From the NCBI RefSeq assembly GCF_029168945.1, contig NC_083602.1, positions 47,801,442-47,865,441 of the forward strand: a stretch of 64,000 nucleotides of DNA. Direction: 5' to 3'. Shown piece after piece: positions 1 through 11,190 of the stretch; within the stretch, counting starts at the first letter, position 1; each line of letters begins with the position of its first letter. The DNA comes from Cannabis sativa (Eukaryota; Streptophyta; Magnoliopsida; Rosales; Cannabaceae). Both the position numbers and the translations under genes were made by a program. Below the pieces are notes generated by a model. That model had not been told where the DNA came from and did not search any database. It saw only the letters and a list, made by a program, of their open reading frames with translations.

Positions 1-637
1 TTCATGAGTGAGCCAATTAGTTCTTCCAAGGGAAGTGTTGAGAGATCCTTGGCTTCTTGAATGGCAACCACCTTTCCTTGATAAGCCTTGGTGAGACTTC
101 TCAAAATCTTGGTCACCATATCCTTTTGAGTAAGTACCTTGCCAAGAGAGTTCAAACCATTAGTAATTGTAGTGAAGCGAGTATAAATATTAGCAATGTT
201 TCATCCGCTTTCATCTTAAAGTTCTCATATTGAGTGGAATAAATTTGAATTTTAGTTTCCTTCATAGCACTAGTTCCTTGATGAGTAACTTCAAGCACTT
301 TCGACATATCATAAGCGGTAGAGGCTGGAATATTTTTAAAAATGTCTCTATCCAAACCACATATAAGAGCATATTTAGCTTTAGCATTTTTAGAAAGCAT
401 TTTCTTATCGTTTTCATCATATGCTTCATAAGTCTTAATTACTTCAACACCATTTATGACATGTTTAGCAACATAAGGACCACTAGACACAATATGCCAC
501 AAATCATAGTCTATAGATTGGAGGTAAGTTTCCATTCTAATTTTCCAATAAGGAAAATCTACTCCATTGAAGTATGGTGCTCTATTTGTGCTAAAACCTT
601 CTAACATGTTATTTTGTGAATTACTTGGAAACGCCAT
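1..637 (-). pseudogene. gag: copia gag (DUF4219/UBN2 type), frameshifted and partial
   Basis: ATG at 637-635 opens a Gag protein beginning MAFPSNSQNN. The early motif YFNGVDFPYWKIRMETYL is typical of the DUF4219 and UBN2 Gag of plant copia elements, which forms the virus-like particle in the cytoplasm. The frame is lost near 196-203. A one-base change there moves the continuation (NIYTRFTTITNGLNSLGK and on to LEELIGSLM at the left edge) into another frame, and the original frame stops at 152. The continuation remains highly Gag-like, so the break is young or a sequence error. The 3' part of gag and all of pol lie outside the window. A plus-strand reading at 230-604 is a shadow. Confidence 0.85.
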
Positions 638-677
638 GCTCTAGATTGTGAAATCTAATCAAATAATTTGAGCCCTT

Positions 678-691
678 GCTCTGATACCAAT
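678..691 (-). other. primer-binding site, tRNA initiator-Met
   Basis: On the minus strand, two bases after the LTR end, the sequence reads TGGTATCAGAGC, complementary to the 3' end of plant initiator tRNA-Met. It primes minus-strand cDNA synthesis and fixes the LTR boundary at 692. Confidence 0.9.
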
Positions 692-1388
692 TGTTAGCCC
701 AAGATATGTTTCCAAGAGGGGGGTGAATTGGAAATTTAAACTAATTTCGGCAGATTAAAACTTTTAACAAAAAATTTTGCAATTAGTCAATTAATCAAGT
801 AAAAGCAAGTAGTATGGCAAGCAATATATTAAGACAAATAATTAAACTTGTAAAGTAAAGAGTTTAAGGATTAGAAAATGCAAACTCTCGATTTTTACAA
901 GGTTCGGTAGAGCTATGCCACCTACATCCTTGGTCTTCAAAGCTATGGACCTAGCTTTGAGTTCCAATATCGAGCCAAGTTAACGGGCTTGACTCACCCT
1001 TACAACCGGGAAATTTTCACCAAGGTATTTCCAAACCTCTTACAATAGTTTCGCACCCCCGAGGACTATTAACCTCTTTCTCGAATTGTTGAAGTGCCAA
1101 TCTCACTATTACCGGGTTGTTTACAATACCGGTGCCAACCTCACCTCAATCACAATATGGAAATGTGTTTGATATACAAGCTAAAATCACTCTAGAAATA
1201 TGATGATACAATGGAAACCTAGAGTGAAAAGCAAGCACACTCAAGATGAATAAAATCAAATTTTGGCTCAAAAGTGTGTGAAAAGTGTTTGTTTGGATTT
1301 CAAACTTGGAAGCTCCTTAATCTCACTTAGATAGGTTAGATGTTTGTAATAAATGCTCAACCAACATATTTTTTGAAAGAAAAATCGA

Positions 1389-1398
1389 GTTTATATAG
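1389..1398 (-). promoter_or_regulatory. TATA box of copia LTR
   Basis: The minus strand reads TATATAAAC about 770 bp inside the LTR from its 5' end. It is the only strong TATA motif I noted in the LTR and is a plausible U3/R promoter. Confidence 0.5.
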
Positions 1399-1463
1399 TG
1401 TTGGAGAGAAAAATAGCCGTTTATAGCCGTTAGCACGTTTCCCGAGGTGAGGTCAGCCGTGAA

Positions 1464-1540
1464 CTGGAACTCCGGATGGGAATTGGAATTCCGGATTGAT
1501 TACAACCGGAATTCCAAATGCCAACCGGAATTCCGGATGG
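1464..1540. repeat. four CCGGAATTCCGG-type palindromic motifs
   Basis: Four variants of a palindrome with core GGAATTCC flanked by CCGG and TTG/CAA lie within 77 bp, just upstream (in element sense) of the TATA box. The clearest copy, at 1521-1540, is a near-perfect palindrome. Similar motifs occur in the unrelated Tekay LTRs (25510-25601 and 43188-43280). Confidence 0.7.
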
Positions 1541-1859
1541 CTGACCAGAGGCAAAAATGCCATTTTTCGGGACTTAAACGCGCATAACTTCTTACTCGAT
1601 TATCCGATTTTAGAAATTCCAACTTTGTTCTCTTAGTTAAACAAAATGTAATTTAGAAATTCAATCAAAAAAGTTTTTGAACTATCGTGTGAGAAAACTT
1701 GTTGCACAAGTTAGTGAATGGGCCAAATTTAAATTTATAAAACTTAGTGTGCTATGCAAATCACTTTAACAAGACTAAAGTAATTTTATACCATTTGATT
1801 TTGAGTAGTCTTGATGTAGATGAGCCTCCTAGCTTGATTTGCATGTTTTTGATCCCATG

Positions 1860-1924
1860 TTGACTTTTCCCGAGAGTTGACCTTGACTTTGACTTTGACT
1901 TTGACTTTCGGGTTGACTTTTGAC
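1860..1924 (+). promoter_or_regulatory. cluster of eight TTGAC (W-box core) motifs
   Basis: TTGAC starts at 1860, 1877, 1883, 1889, 1895, 1901, 1913 and 1920, partly as a tandem TTGACT repeat. TTGAC(C/T) is the W-box bound by WRKY factors, and the cluster is in the U3 part of the LTR upstream of its TATA box. WRKY control is inference from motif density. A plain 6-bp microsatellite is the alternative. Confidence 0.55.
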
Positions 1925-2209
1925 TTTGGGCTTTTGAAGACCTCTTTTGAATAGGGTCTTGAGTTGTTGATCCCTTGATGAATCTTTTGCTCTTGATATG
2001 CTTGTTGAATCCATTTAGTGTTGCTTTCAAAAGTTTGGTAAAAATACCAAAATATTTATTTTCTCTTTTAAATTTGCTACAAAATCAATAAATCATTAGT
2101 AACAAATAATAATCAAATATTTGTTAATCATCAAAACAAGGAGATCTAAAAGTTTAAGTTAACAGTACAGACTCGTACGGGCCTGGTTGATTCAAAAAAT
2201 CCACAGGCG

Positions 2210-5200
2210 GTGGATCCTGCATTGCTGAACCTAGGAAACACAAGGGTTCCGCCAGCTGTTAATCTCGAGCAGCCGTCAAACGTAGGTCATGGTGTGACGA
2301 CTCCTATGGATGAAATTATGCTTGGTATGCAAGAGACTGGGAATACAAGTTTAGCACCCAACCAGGGAATTCATAACACAACTGTTCCGCCTGCTACCAA
2401 CGTTCGAACGACCATTGGAGATGATACTGAGATGCAAACCTCCGTGATGTTCTTGGACTCATGCAAGGTCATACCAACACCCTAAATCATGATCAAGAGG
2501 AACTCCACGCTGCATTAAATCTTGCGTTCGAGGAACAGAGACGCATGTTTACCGAATGGAGGGACAGAGAGATGGAAGCGTTAAGGGCTCATCATGCAGA
2601 TATTGACAATCGTAGTGGGTAGGCTACTGTGCTGTTACAAAAAGCCTATCAAACTGTTGGGCAGCAACCCCCGAATGTCATATTCTTAGGTAAAATAGAG
2701 AAAGATCCAGCGATGAATACTTCTCAGACTATAAAAGGTCAACCACCAAATCTCTTGTCGCAGGTTCCACTTGTGGGCCAAGCAGTAGGTGGACAGACCT
2801 TGTCTAGTAATTCATCGGGAGAACGATCAATCACTAAGACAGCTAGGCGTATCTGTGTTCGAAAGGTTGGGAACGACTCATGATCTCAGAAACGATCTGA
2901 ATAGAAGGAGAGGAGTAAACGATCAGTTTGGCACGCTGATCGTGCAGCTCAGAACCCGTGCTCAAATTCTCGCTCAGAAAGAGGCTGACGTGACTCAGAT
3001 CGGCCAAAATACCGAACAGGTTGGTACATTTGTGCAGCCACAACTGGACGAACTAAAGAATATGTTCCAAGGCATGCCCGGACAGAGAAATAATGATCTT
3101 GAGTTGGACCGAGCACGTGGAACCCCATGCTCTCTCGAGATCAATCTCTTGGCGTTACCCCGCAAGTTTAAAATGCCAACCTGGAAGATGTACACTACAA
3201 GAGAAGATCCTCTTTCCCAACTCAAGTATTTTGAGACGCAAATGGATCTCCAGGGGTACGAGGTGACGTATGTTGCAGAATTTTTCCTAGTACCCTCTCG
3301 GAAGTCGCCCAGCAATGGTATTTCAAGCTGGCCCTTGCAAAGTTCAACTCATGGAAAGCTTTCTTCTCAAAATTCCATGCATAATTCTCCTTCTCTAGGC
3401 AACTTCCATTGCATTTAGGAGACCTGGTCGAAGTCAAGCAAAGACCAGGCGAGCCTCTCCGAGCATACATCAATAGATTCATGACGGAAGCGACCAAGGT
3501 CTCATGGGTAACTGAAGATGGAAAGTTTTCCATGATACTAGGGGGCATTGAATTCCTCGGTGAACTTTGGAAGGACATAAGGAAGAACGGCTCGGTAGAC
3601 TCAATGAGTGATTTTCTCAACTGTGCTGAAGGCTTCATCAAACTTGAAGAGGCTATTCAGCGAGCAGAAAGTGAGCAAAAGCCTTGCAAGTCAAAAACTC
3701 CTTCCACTGGAATGTCCGCCTAGCTCCCCCATTACCCAAATAATTTGAGCTCAAATGGTAAACGTACCACCAACAACAACAGGCAAGGGAATGGGAAGAA
3801 TGGAAAGTTCACCAGCAAAATCGAGCAAGCCCCTTGGGAGAATCCAGCAAAGTACACTGCATTTACTATCTTGACTGAGGATATAAAAAATGTTTACATG
3901 GCCACTCTGTTGCTAGCCCCATATAAGAAGCCCGTGCCTATGAAGAAGGATGTCAGTAAGAGAGACATGACGAAGTTTTGTCAATTTCACGGAGACTAAG
4001 ACCACGACACTAATGAATGCAGCAATCAGAAGCGAGAAATTGAATTCTCGATAAGGAAAAATAACCTGCATGTACAGAAATATGTAAAGGCCGATCAGAA
4101 TCAGAGGAACGACATTAACCAAGACTTGCTACCTCCACCGGTAGACGGACATCTGCAAGTCATCATTGGAGGCCCGCACATAGCTGGATATTCGGGCAAA
4201 GCTCGGGAGTGGTATGCCCGAACAGCACAACACGAGCAAGAAGAAGTGATCCTGGCCACAGAAGAAAGGAAGCCTAAAATTCCGCGGGCAGGAGGGCCTA
4301 CCATAACCTTCAACCATGAGGATGCTGTCAAAATCAAGTTTCTGCACAATGGGTCGTTGGTTGCGGTGGTCCAGATAGCTAACAAGATTGTGGCCAGAAC
4401 CATGATTGATAATGGAGCCTCTTCCAACATCTTATTCAAAACTGCCTATCAAAAGATGGGGCTCCAGCTTAAAGATCTGACCCCCTGTCTCCTGCCTGTA
4501 TATGGTTTCTCCGGCAAAGGAGTCGCACCTCTAGGACAAATTCGTCTACCTCTCACTGTTGGACAAGCTCCGATGAGTATGACTATTATGCCACAATTTC
4601 TGGTATTAGATGTTCCTTCAACCTTTAACATAATGCTACGCCGTCCAACTTTGTATGATTTAAAGGCTATCACATCGATATTCCACTCGTGCCTAAAGTT
4701 TCCAACGAAGAATGGGGTAGGATGTCTGAGAGGAAACCAACAGACTGCTCGGGAATGTTATAACCTTGCAGTGGCCAAGGCTAAGAAGGAAGTATCCTCC
4801 AGCCAGAGCACAGACAAGGGAAAAAACATTTCCAAGTAGGGAGCTTCCCAAGGCGGGGATGAAGATGGGATCCTCGACTTGGGGACCCAAGCAGCAATGT
4901 TGGACCTGTGGAAGAATTAGAAGAGATTGAGATCGATCCAGATATCCCGACCAGAAAGCTAAAGATCGAAAAAGGTTTGTTGGTCGAAGTAAGATCAGCA
5001 TTGATAAAATTTCTGAGAGCAAACCTAGATGTTTTTGCCTGGTCGCATGAGGATATGGTCGGAATTGACCCTTCTATCATTTTACACGTCCTAAATATTG
5101 ATCCCAACTTCCGACCAGTTCAACAAAAGCGAAGGCTATTGGACAAAGAGCGAGCACTAGCCCTAAAAAAGAAGTAGAAAAGCTACGCAACAACAATTTC

Positions 5201-8117
5201 ATAATTGAAGCTTTCTACCCAACTTGGGTTGCAAATCCCGTACTGGTACCCAAGCTGAACAAGAAATGGCGAGTGTGTATTGATTTCACAGACCTCAACA
5301 AAGCATGCCACAAAGACTATTTTCCACTTCCAAGAATCGATCAGCTCGTGGATGCAACAACAGGACATGAAATATTAAGCTCCATGGATGCTTATTCGGG
5401 GTACAATCAAATCAAAATGCATCCACCAGACTAAGAACATACAAGTTTCCGAACATATATGAGTCTATATTGCTACAAAGTAATGCCATTTGGTCTAAAA
5501 AATGCTAGAGCAACATAGCGAAGATTGGTAAACAAAATGTTTAAAGACCAGATCGGGCGACATATGGAAGTGTATGTGGATGACATGCTCGTCAAATCCA
5601 GGAAGGCTTGTGGGCAAATAGATGACCTGGACGAATGCTTCAAAGTCCTCAGAAAGTACAACATGAAACTAAATCCCTTAAAGTGCTCCTTTGGAGTCAG
5701 CTCGGGAAAGTTTCCGGGCTTCATGGTCAATGCCCAAAGAATTGAAGCCAATGCAGAGAAGATTCAAGCCTTCCTGGATATGAAGTTTCCAACTAAAACC
5801 AAGGAAGTGCAAAGTTTGATGAGTCAGATCACCGCACTCAGCAGATTTCTTTCGAAATCAACAGACAAGTGTGTCCCATTCTTCAATATCCTGCGAGGAA
5901 ACAAGCAATTCGATTGGACGGAGGAATGTGATAAAGATTTTCGAGAGCTAAAAGCACAACTTGCAAAGCCTCCCGTGCTCTCAAAACCTTTGGACGGAGA
6001 AGAACTTGGAGTATACTTAGCTGTCACAGAGCACGTTGTGAGTGCCGTGCTAAACAAAGAAGAGAACAACATACAACACCCTGTCTATTACATCAGTAAA
6101 AGACTCATTGAGGCCTAAGGCTAATACCCATTGATAGAGAAACTCGCTTACTGCCTTATTCTAGCAACTAGAAAGTTAAGGCCCTATTTTCAAGCTCATC
6201 CTGTTTAGGTGCACACTGACCAACCATTACGCCAAATATTACAAAAGCCAGATGCCTCTGGTCGGCTAGTCAAGTGGGCAGTGGAGTTGGGCCAGTACGA
6301 GATTACTTTCCAACCCCAAACAACAATCAAAGGCCAGGCCTTAGCGAACTTTGTTGTAGAATGCACAGGCAAAGAAGAAAGCATACCAGAATGCGACCCC
6401 GAGCCGGTACAAACACCGCAATGAAATAACAGTGAAGATAAGCCGACTTGGAAACTACACGTAGACGGGTCGGCTAAAATTAGCTATTTGGTGCAAGAAT
6501 TGCACTTGTCACGCCTGGGGGCAACACCTGCACGCTGTAGTCAAGTTTGGATTCAAAGTATCTAATAACGAAGCTGAGTATGAAGCTCTAATCTCTGGCC
6601 TAAAGTTAGCCCGAGAGATGAGAGCCGAGCACATTAAAATCTGCGGTGATTCACACCTGGTGGTAAATCACGTATTCGGAGAATACGAAGCTCGGGGAGA
6701 AATGATGATAGCATATCTGAGCAAAATACATGACCTGCTCGCACAATTCAAAAGCTACGGTCTCAAACAAATTCCAAGTGAAGAAAACACAACTATAGAG
6801 GCATTAGCTCGATTGGCAAGCGGTAATGTAAGTGATAAGGTGAACTTGGCTCCTATCCAGTTCCTCGAAGAGCCTAGCATCACTGGCACGGAAGAGATTG
6901 AAATGATTGATACTTCCCCAAACTGGATGACACCGATAGCCGCTTACCTCAACACTGGGGAACTCGCAGATAATCAGAATGAAGCTCGAAAAATGACAAG
7001 GAAGGTTGCATGGTATATCATAGTAGAGGGAATTATGTACAGAAGAGGATTCTCTATGATGTTGCTCAGATGTGTTACTCAAGAAGAAGTTGCACGACTC
7101 CTATCTAAGGTGCACAACGGATTCTGTGGAAATCATGCTAACGGGCAGAGTTTATCTAAGAAAATTCTAAGGCAAGGTTATTTCTGGCGAACAATGATTG
7201 AAGATTCAAAGGCCTATGTTAAGAAATGTGACAAATGCCAGAGATTTTGAAAGATACCTCGAGCTCCGCCCAACGAGTTAACTCAGATGCAAAGTCCGTG
7301 GCCCTTTGCCATTTGGGGAATTGACCTGATCGGACAATTACCAAAAGGAAAAGGAGGAGTACAGTATGCAGTGGTAGTGCTTGAAAGTTTAAGAATTTAT
7401 TCTGAAGAACATAATCTGTCAGTTCAGATTGCCATGCAAAATAGTTTCGGATAATGGCAAGCAGTTTGACAGCCATTCCTTCACTGATTTTTGTGCGAAC
7501 CATGGTATCATCAAAAGTTTCTCCGCAGTGGCACATCCTCAAGTGAATGGTCAAGTTGAAGCAGTCAACAAGACCTTGAAGGATACACTAAAGAAAAGAC
7601 TCAAAGATGCCAAAGGAAATTGGCCGAACGAACTTCCTGAAGTTTTATGGTCATATCGAACAACTGAGAAAATGACATCCGGACAGACTCCATTTGCCAT
7701 GGCATATGGATATGAAGCTATGCTACCCGTAGAACTTGAGCCACCATCCCACAGGAGATTGGCGTACAACTAAGATACCAATCACGTACTCCTGGCTGAA
7801 TCATTCGATGAAATCAAAGAGAAGCGAACCACAGCAAACTTAAAGTTGATAGCCCATCAACAAAAATTAGCTCAGTATTTTAATAAACAAGTGAAGGCTT
7901 GGAAATTCTTTATGGGAGATATGGTCGTAGGAAGGGTATTTCTAAACACCAAAGACAGTACGACAGGTGTACTCGGACCTAACTGGGAAGGACCATATCA
8001 GGTGGTCGAAGTCCTCGAATCCGGAGCATAAAAATTAGGTAAGTATGATGAAAAAATGCAACTTGTTCTAGTACCACGGTATTGGAATGGGGAATATTTA
8101 AGAAAATACTACCAATA
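2210..8117 (+). pseudogene. gag-pol: Tat gag-pol polyprotein of element D, many stops and frameshifts
   Basis: Fragments in several frames give, in order: Gag N-terminus (2210-2485), Gag core (about 2789-3723, with EPLRAYINRF), a zinc-knuckle-like piece (FCQFHGD near 3990), aspartic protease with MIDNGASSN (about 4400-4430), RT (about 4908-6000, catalytic YVDDM at 5572-5586), RNase H (to about 6400), second RNase H (about 6440-6830), the integrase HHCC finger (about 7110-7250), integrase core (7429-7773, with SDNGKQF) and C-terminus to YLRKYYQ at 8117. Stops interrupt RT (near 5433 and 5517), RNase H and integrase. Between about 7375 and 7430 part of the integrase core is missing: the first catalytic Asp region (GIDLIG) is present, but the stretch before CKIVSDNG is replaced by unrelated sequence. 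It cannot make a working polyprotein. Confidence 0.85.
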
Positions 8118-8794
8118 AAGTACCAGGTCGGACGACCATACTAAGTACTGAAAGAACATTTACTTGTAAGTGAATGGCCTACTAAGCAGACTACGCTTAA
8201 AGGTTTCGACAAAAATGAAAAAGTACTCAGGTCGGATGACCACCATTTAAAGTACAATTTATAATTTCTGATTTTTTTTATTTCATGTTAAGCTAAAAGA
8301 TCAGATTAGATCAATAGCTCTGATGTAAGTTACTACAGTAACAAACACATTTTCGATCAATAAATGAATAAAGATGTTTATTTCAAAATTCAAATTGAGA
8401 CGAAATTACTAACATGTTGCTAATTTACCATCCATTGCGTACAAAAGGTCTGGTCGAACCCAAGACCCCGAACAGATGAAAAATTATACCAGTAAAAAAA
8501 CAAGTGACCAAGAGTCATAAGTCTGCTCGGTCCCTTGGGGGGCACCTATACCTGTACAAAGCATTTGGTAAAGATAAAACAAACACAATTGCATGATGAT
8601 TATAAATAGAGAATGAAATTCATTAAAGATAACAAAAGCACGTAATACCGAGATTAAAAGCAGCCCGGTCAGCCTGTTGGTTGTAAAATGAAAAATCATT
8701 CCAAGTTTAAAGACTGCTTGGCCGGTCATGATGTCTTACAAAAAGGCGTTATGGCCGAAGAAGATAGATATAAAAAAGAAAGCTAAAATGAGAA
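8118..8794. other. gap between convergent genes of element D with GGTCGGAYGACC palindromes
   Basis: No gene seen. Short palindromes GGTCGGACGACC (8126-8137) and GGTCGGATGACC (8230-8241), and a looser one at 8447-8460, lie between the pol stop and the end of the antisense gene. A and F carry different palindromes in the same position. The rest is AT-rich without other recognisable signals. Confidence 0.6.
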
Positions 8795-10349
8795 TTATTT
8801 AAATAGCTGGAGTGTCCCAGGCTCTCGGTTCGGGTCTTCTGGGCCGGTAGGAGCTGGAGGATCTATTGTCTGAGTAGAAGGAACATCAACATTCTGGCTA
8901 GAGGTAGAAGCAGTCGCCTCGGGTTCACCATAAGCCACTTGGGAAGCGCAGTACTCGAGATACCTGTCTTTGGCTTCGCCTAAGTAATCGAAATTCGCCT
9001 GAGGGTGAACTTTCTCTTCCAGTCTTGCCACATCAGCTGTAAGCGTCTCCTCCTTAGTCTTCTTCTCTTCTTCCAGCCGACGGAAGACAGTCCGAAGAAC
9101 TCCCCTTTCCTCTTGAAGGCTATTCAATTCTACCGACAGGGTGCCAATGGTAGCTTCAAGTTGGTCGGAGGCCTCGAGGTCCTTAGTCAACTCGACTATT
9201 TTCCTATCAGAAGTAAAAAGCTTCTTGTAGACTTCACCTAGCTCCATCCGAAAAACTCCAAGTTCCACCCTGGTGTCATCAGCATCCTTCCTAGCCAAGT
9301 CCACCTCCGCCCTCATGGTGTTGGACATGGTAGCATTTTTGGAGGCAGCAGATTTAGCTCGTGAATAGGTGTAAGCAAACTTTAGACCAGCCTACATAGA
9401 GAAAAAACTTTAAAGAGTGAACCAAGTAAAGAAGGGTTAAAGGAAACTGTCAACAAAGACTTACCCTGGTGAATTTCCTCAAGACTCCTCCCATCAACAG
9501 CTCCAGGGAAGACTCGTTGTCACCACCAGCCAGCTGCTCACTTACCTCAGGAACCAATCAGTTCATGTAATGAGCGAGCATCTCTTTGCCTTTCTTGGCC
9601 TCTGGAAGCATTGGCAAAGGTGGAGTAGGAGCCTGTATCTGCTTAGATCTGCTCTTGGCCATCTCGGATCCACCCTTTGATTACTCAGGCCTGTCCGAGC
9701 TTCCTCCTCGAGAATCTTTGGACTTAGCAACTTTTGGAGTAGAAGGATCTACAACAGTTAGCTCCTCAGAAAGGTCAATAACCTCCCCGACCGGTGCCTT
9801 TTCCTTGGAAGGGGTCGCCTCACCGCCCCTAGATTTCTTTGCTGGAGGAGATGAGCTTGCGCTTCCTCCAACTCTCTTCTGCAGAGCATCGAGCATATTC
9901 TGAGACATGTCTGCACGAAACAAAAACAACATGGTTAGAGGAAAAAGGGCATCAGAAGCATAAAGCATGATAGTCAAAAAGTTTTAAAACAAGACAGAAT
10001 ATCCTGAAAAATGATTGTTCGAGCAAGACTGGAGAGTCCATCATCACCTAACAAGTCCCTTATCTCTGCCATGATAGCTTTCCCTTTTCCTAGTACAGGA
10101 GAAGATGGCTGAGTAGGTGAACTGGGTTCCCTAATTCGAATGGCATGTTCAACGGGCCTCGGTCGGGCCGGAAGTTTCTTCCTCCTTTTGAGCGGAGTCA
10201 CCTCCTCTTCCTCAGCCTCATCTTCAGGATTCAAGGACTCGTGAGCGTACTGTTTGGCCCTTGCACCTCCCTTCAACTTAGCTTCATGCTTAAGTTGACT
10301 GAGTTCATCCTCCTGATGAGCTCTCTCAGCCCGTCCAGCACCAGATTTC
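8795..10349 (-). pseudogene. antisense gene of element D, 5'-truncated, spliced coiled-coil protein
   Basis: This minus-strand gene runs toward pol and corresponds to the antisense genes of A and F. Three exon-like parts are seen: 10349 to about 10004 (acidic/basic, with EEEVTPLKRRKKLPARP), 9910-9465 (opening DMSQNMLDALQ) and 9391-8795 (coiled coil, MSNTMRAEVDLARKDADD to the stop). The intron 9392-9464 has a good GTAAGT donor and a TAG acceptor. The intron before DMSQ has a TGCAG acceptor but no GT at the expected donor, so that donor looks mutated. In-frame stops occur at 9681-9683 and near 9558. The N-terminal region seen in A and F is missing because a copia LTR starts at 10350. Function unknown; not env-like. 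Confidence 0.65.
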
Positions 10350-11172
10350 TGTTGGAAATATTTTACCAGGATCTTGATTTACTACCAAGTATGTTTTATT
10401 AACATCCTAATATGAATTATAAAACAATGAAATAAACACATAAGAGTTTAAGAAAACCTTACATTGGGTGCAGCAAGAATATAATCACTCCTTCCATTCA
10501 GATCTCTAGCTCTTGATTCCTTTCTGTAGCAGAGCATTATAAAGATTTGAATTTGGATCTCCTTCTCTCCTTCTTTGATGCTGATTTTCCACAGTCTTAC
10601 ATACTATGATTGAGGTAGCACTTGATGTGTGTGGGCACTACTCTATCACTCAAGGGAATTTCGAAATTTGAGAGAAGAAAAGAGAGAGAGGGGGCGGCTA
10701 GGCTTGTCTGAAAGAAACAAATGTACAAAGTCATGAGTGTCCTGAAGCCAATACTTTCCATTTATAGAATGCCTTCTAGGTTTAGGTTAGAATTGTATGG
10801 CATTAAACTAATGGAAAAATAAATGGTAAAAGCCTATGCATAGTGGGCGGCCAGATTAGGAAATTGGGCCTCACTTTGCAACTTTCCTATTTTGTTATTT
10901 TTCATTCCCATTTTCTCAAAAATACCAATTTTCCAATTTAACCATTTAAATGCCAATTCTAATTATTTAATAACTTAAAAAATAATTATTAAATAATATT
11001 GTCATTTAATATATTTATTAATTTAGATATAAGTCGAACCGAATTTACCAAGTAAAGTCCCTAACTTATTAATTCCTTATTGAATCCACACTTAGAACTT
11101 GAAATTGCACTCTCAGTCATATAGAACACTCTATATGTTCCACGATATAGATACGTCATTAGTTATCCATTG
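10350..11172 (-). repeat. copia LTR, copy 1, 3' part deleted (plus-strand right side)
   Basis: Starts tgttggaaat at 10350, inside the antisense gene of D. The intact copy at 39192-40831 ends cccaaca, so the termini TGTTGG/CCAACA match as inverted ends. Homology with that copy is close until about 11172 (AGTTATCCATTG). About 1.2 kb present in copy 2 (about 40003-41190, LTR end plus start of the interior) is then missing. It is the 3' LTR of a minus-strand element. No coding sequence. Confidence 0.8.
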
Positions 11173-11190
11173 CACTCTGGTAGACCTAAA
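11173..11190 (-). mobile_element. copia interior fragment left of element A
   Basis: Eighteen bases (ending TAGACCTAAA) match the copia interior near 41191-41208 in copy 2. The last five (CTAAA) are the target-site duplication of element A, and the interior continues at 23519. Confidence 0.75.
11186..11190. other. target-site duplication of element A, left (CTAAA)
   Basis: CTAAA directly precedes the LTR start (TGTTG at 11191) and recurs directly after the right LTR at 23519-23523. A 5-bp duplication is the normal size for gypsy integrases. Confidence 0.92.

Larger units (their letters stand above)
1..2164 (-). mobile_element. Ty1/copia retrotransposon, 5' part (SIRE-like)
   Basis: Minus-strand element seen from its 5' LTR (692-2164) through the primer-binding site (about 678-689) into gag (637 down to 1). 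It continues past the left edge. The long LTR of about 1.47 kb, TG/CA ends and initiator-Met primer site fit a copia element. The LTR start in the element's own direction resembles SIRE/Maximus LTRs; that lineage call is from memory of such LTRs and is tentative. The element separates Tat element D from its missing 5' LTR. Confidence 0.8.
692..2164 (-). repeat. copia 5' LTR, 1473 bp
   Basis: The left border is set by the primer-binding site. The plus strand begins tgttag and the proposed right border ends ttaaca at 2164, giving short inverted ends. Directly right of it, coding sequence of a different element (D) begins. The partner LTR is outside the window, so the right border and target-site duplication cannot be tested. 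The LTR holds a TATA box on the minus strand (1389-1398), a TTGAC cluster (1860-1924) and a block of CCGGAATTCC motifs (1464-1540). Confidence 0.7.
2165..10349 (+). mobile_element. Tat-lineage gypsy element D, decayed and truncated at both ends
   Basis: Plus-strand gag-pol (about 2210-8117) followed by an antisense gene remnant (8795-10349, minus). The left side is cut by the copia LTR ending at 2164 and the right side by a copia LTR starting at 10350, so neither D LTR is visible. Domain order gag-PR-RT-RNase H-second RNase H-integrase and the terminal YLRKYYQ match the Tat elements A, B, C and F below. Its many stops and frameshifts make it the oldest Tat copy in the window. Confidence 0.85.

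Noticed and set aside
230..604. Plus-strand reading opposite copia gag
   Set aside because: Mirror of the gag gene, which is clearly recognisable on the minus strand.
7375..7430. Intron in the integrase of D
   Set aside because: No convincing donor and acceptor pair, and integrase sequence is missing rather than interrupted; a deletion with filler fits better.
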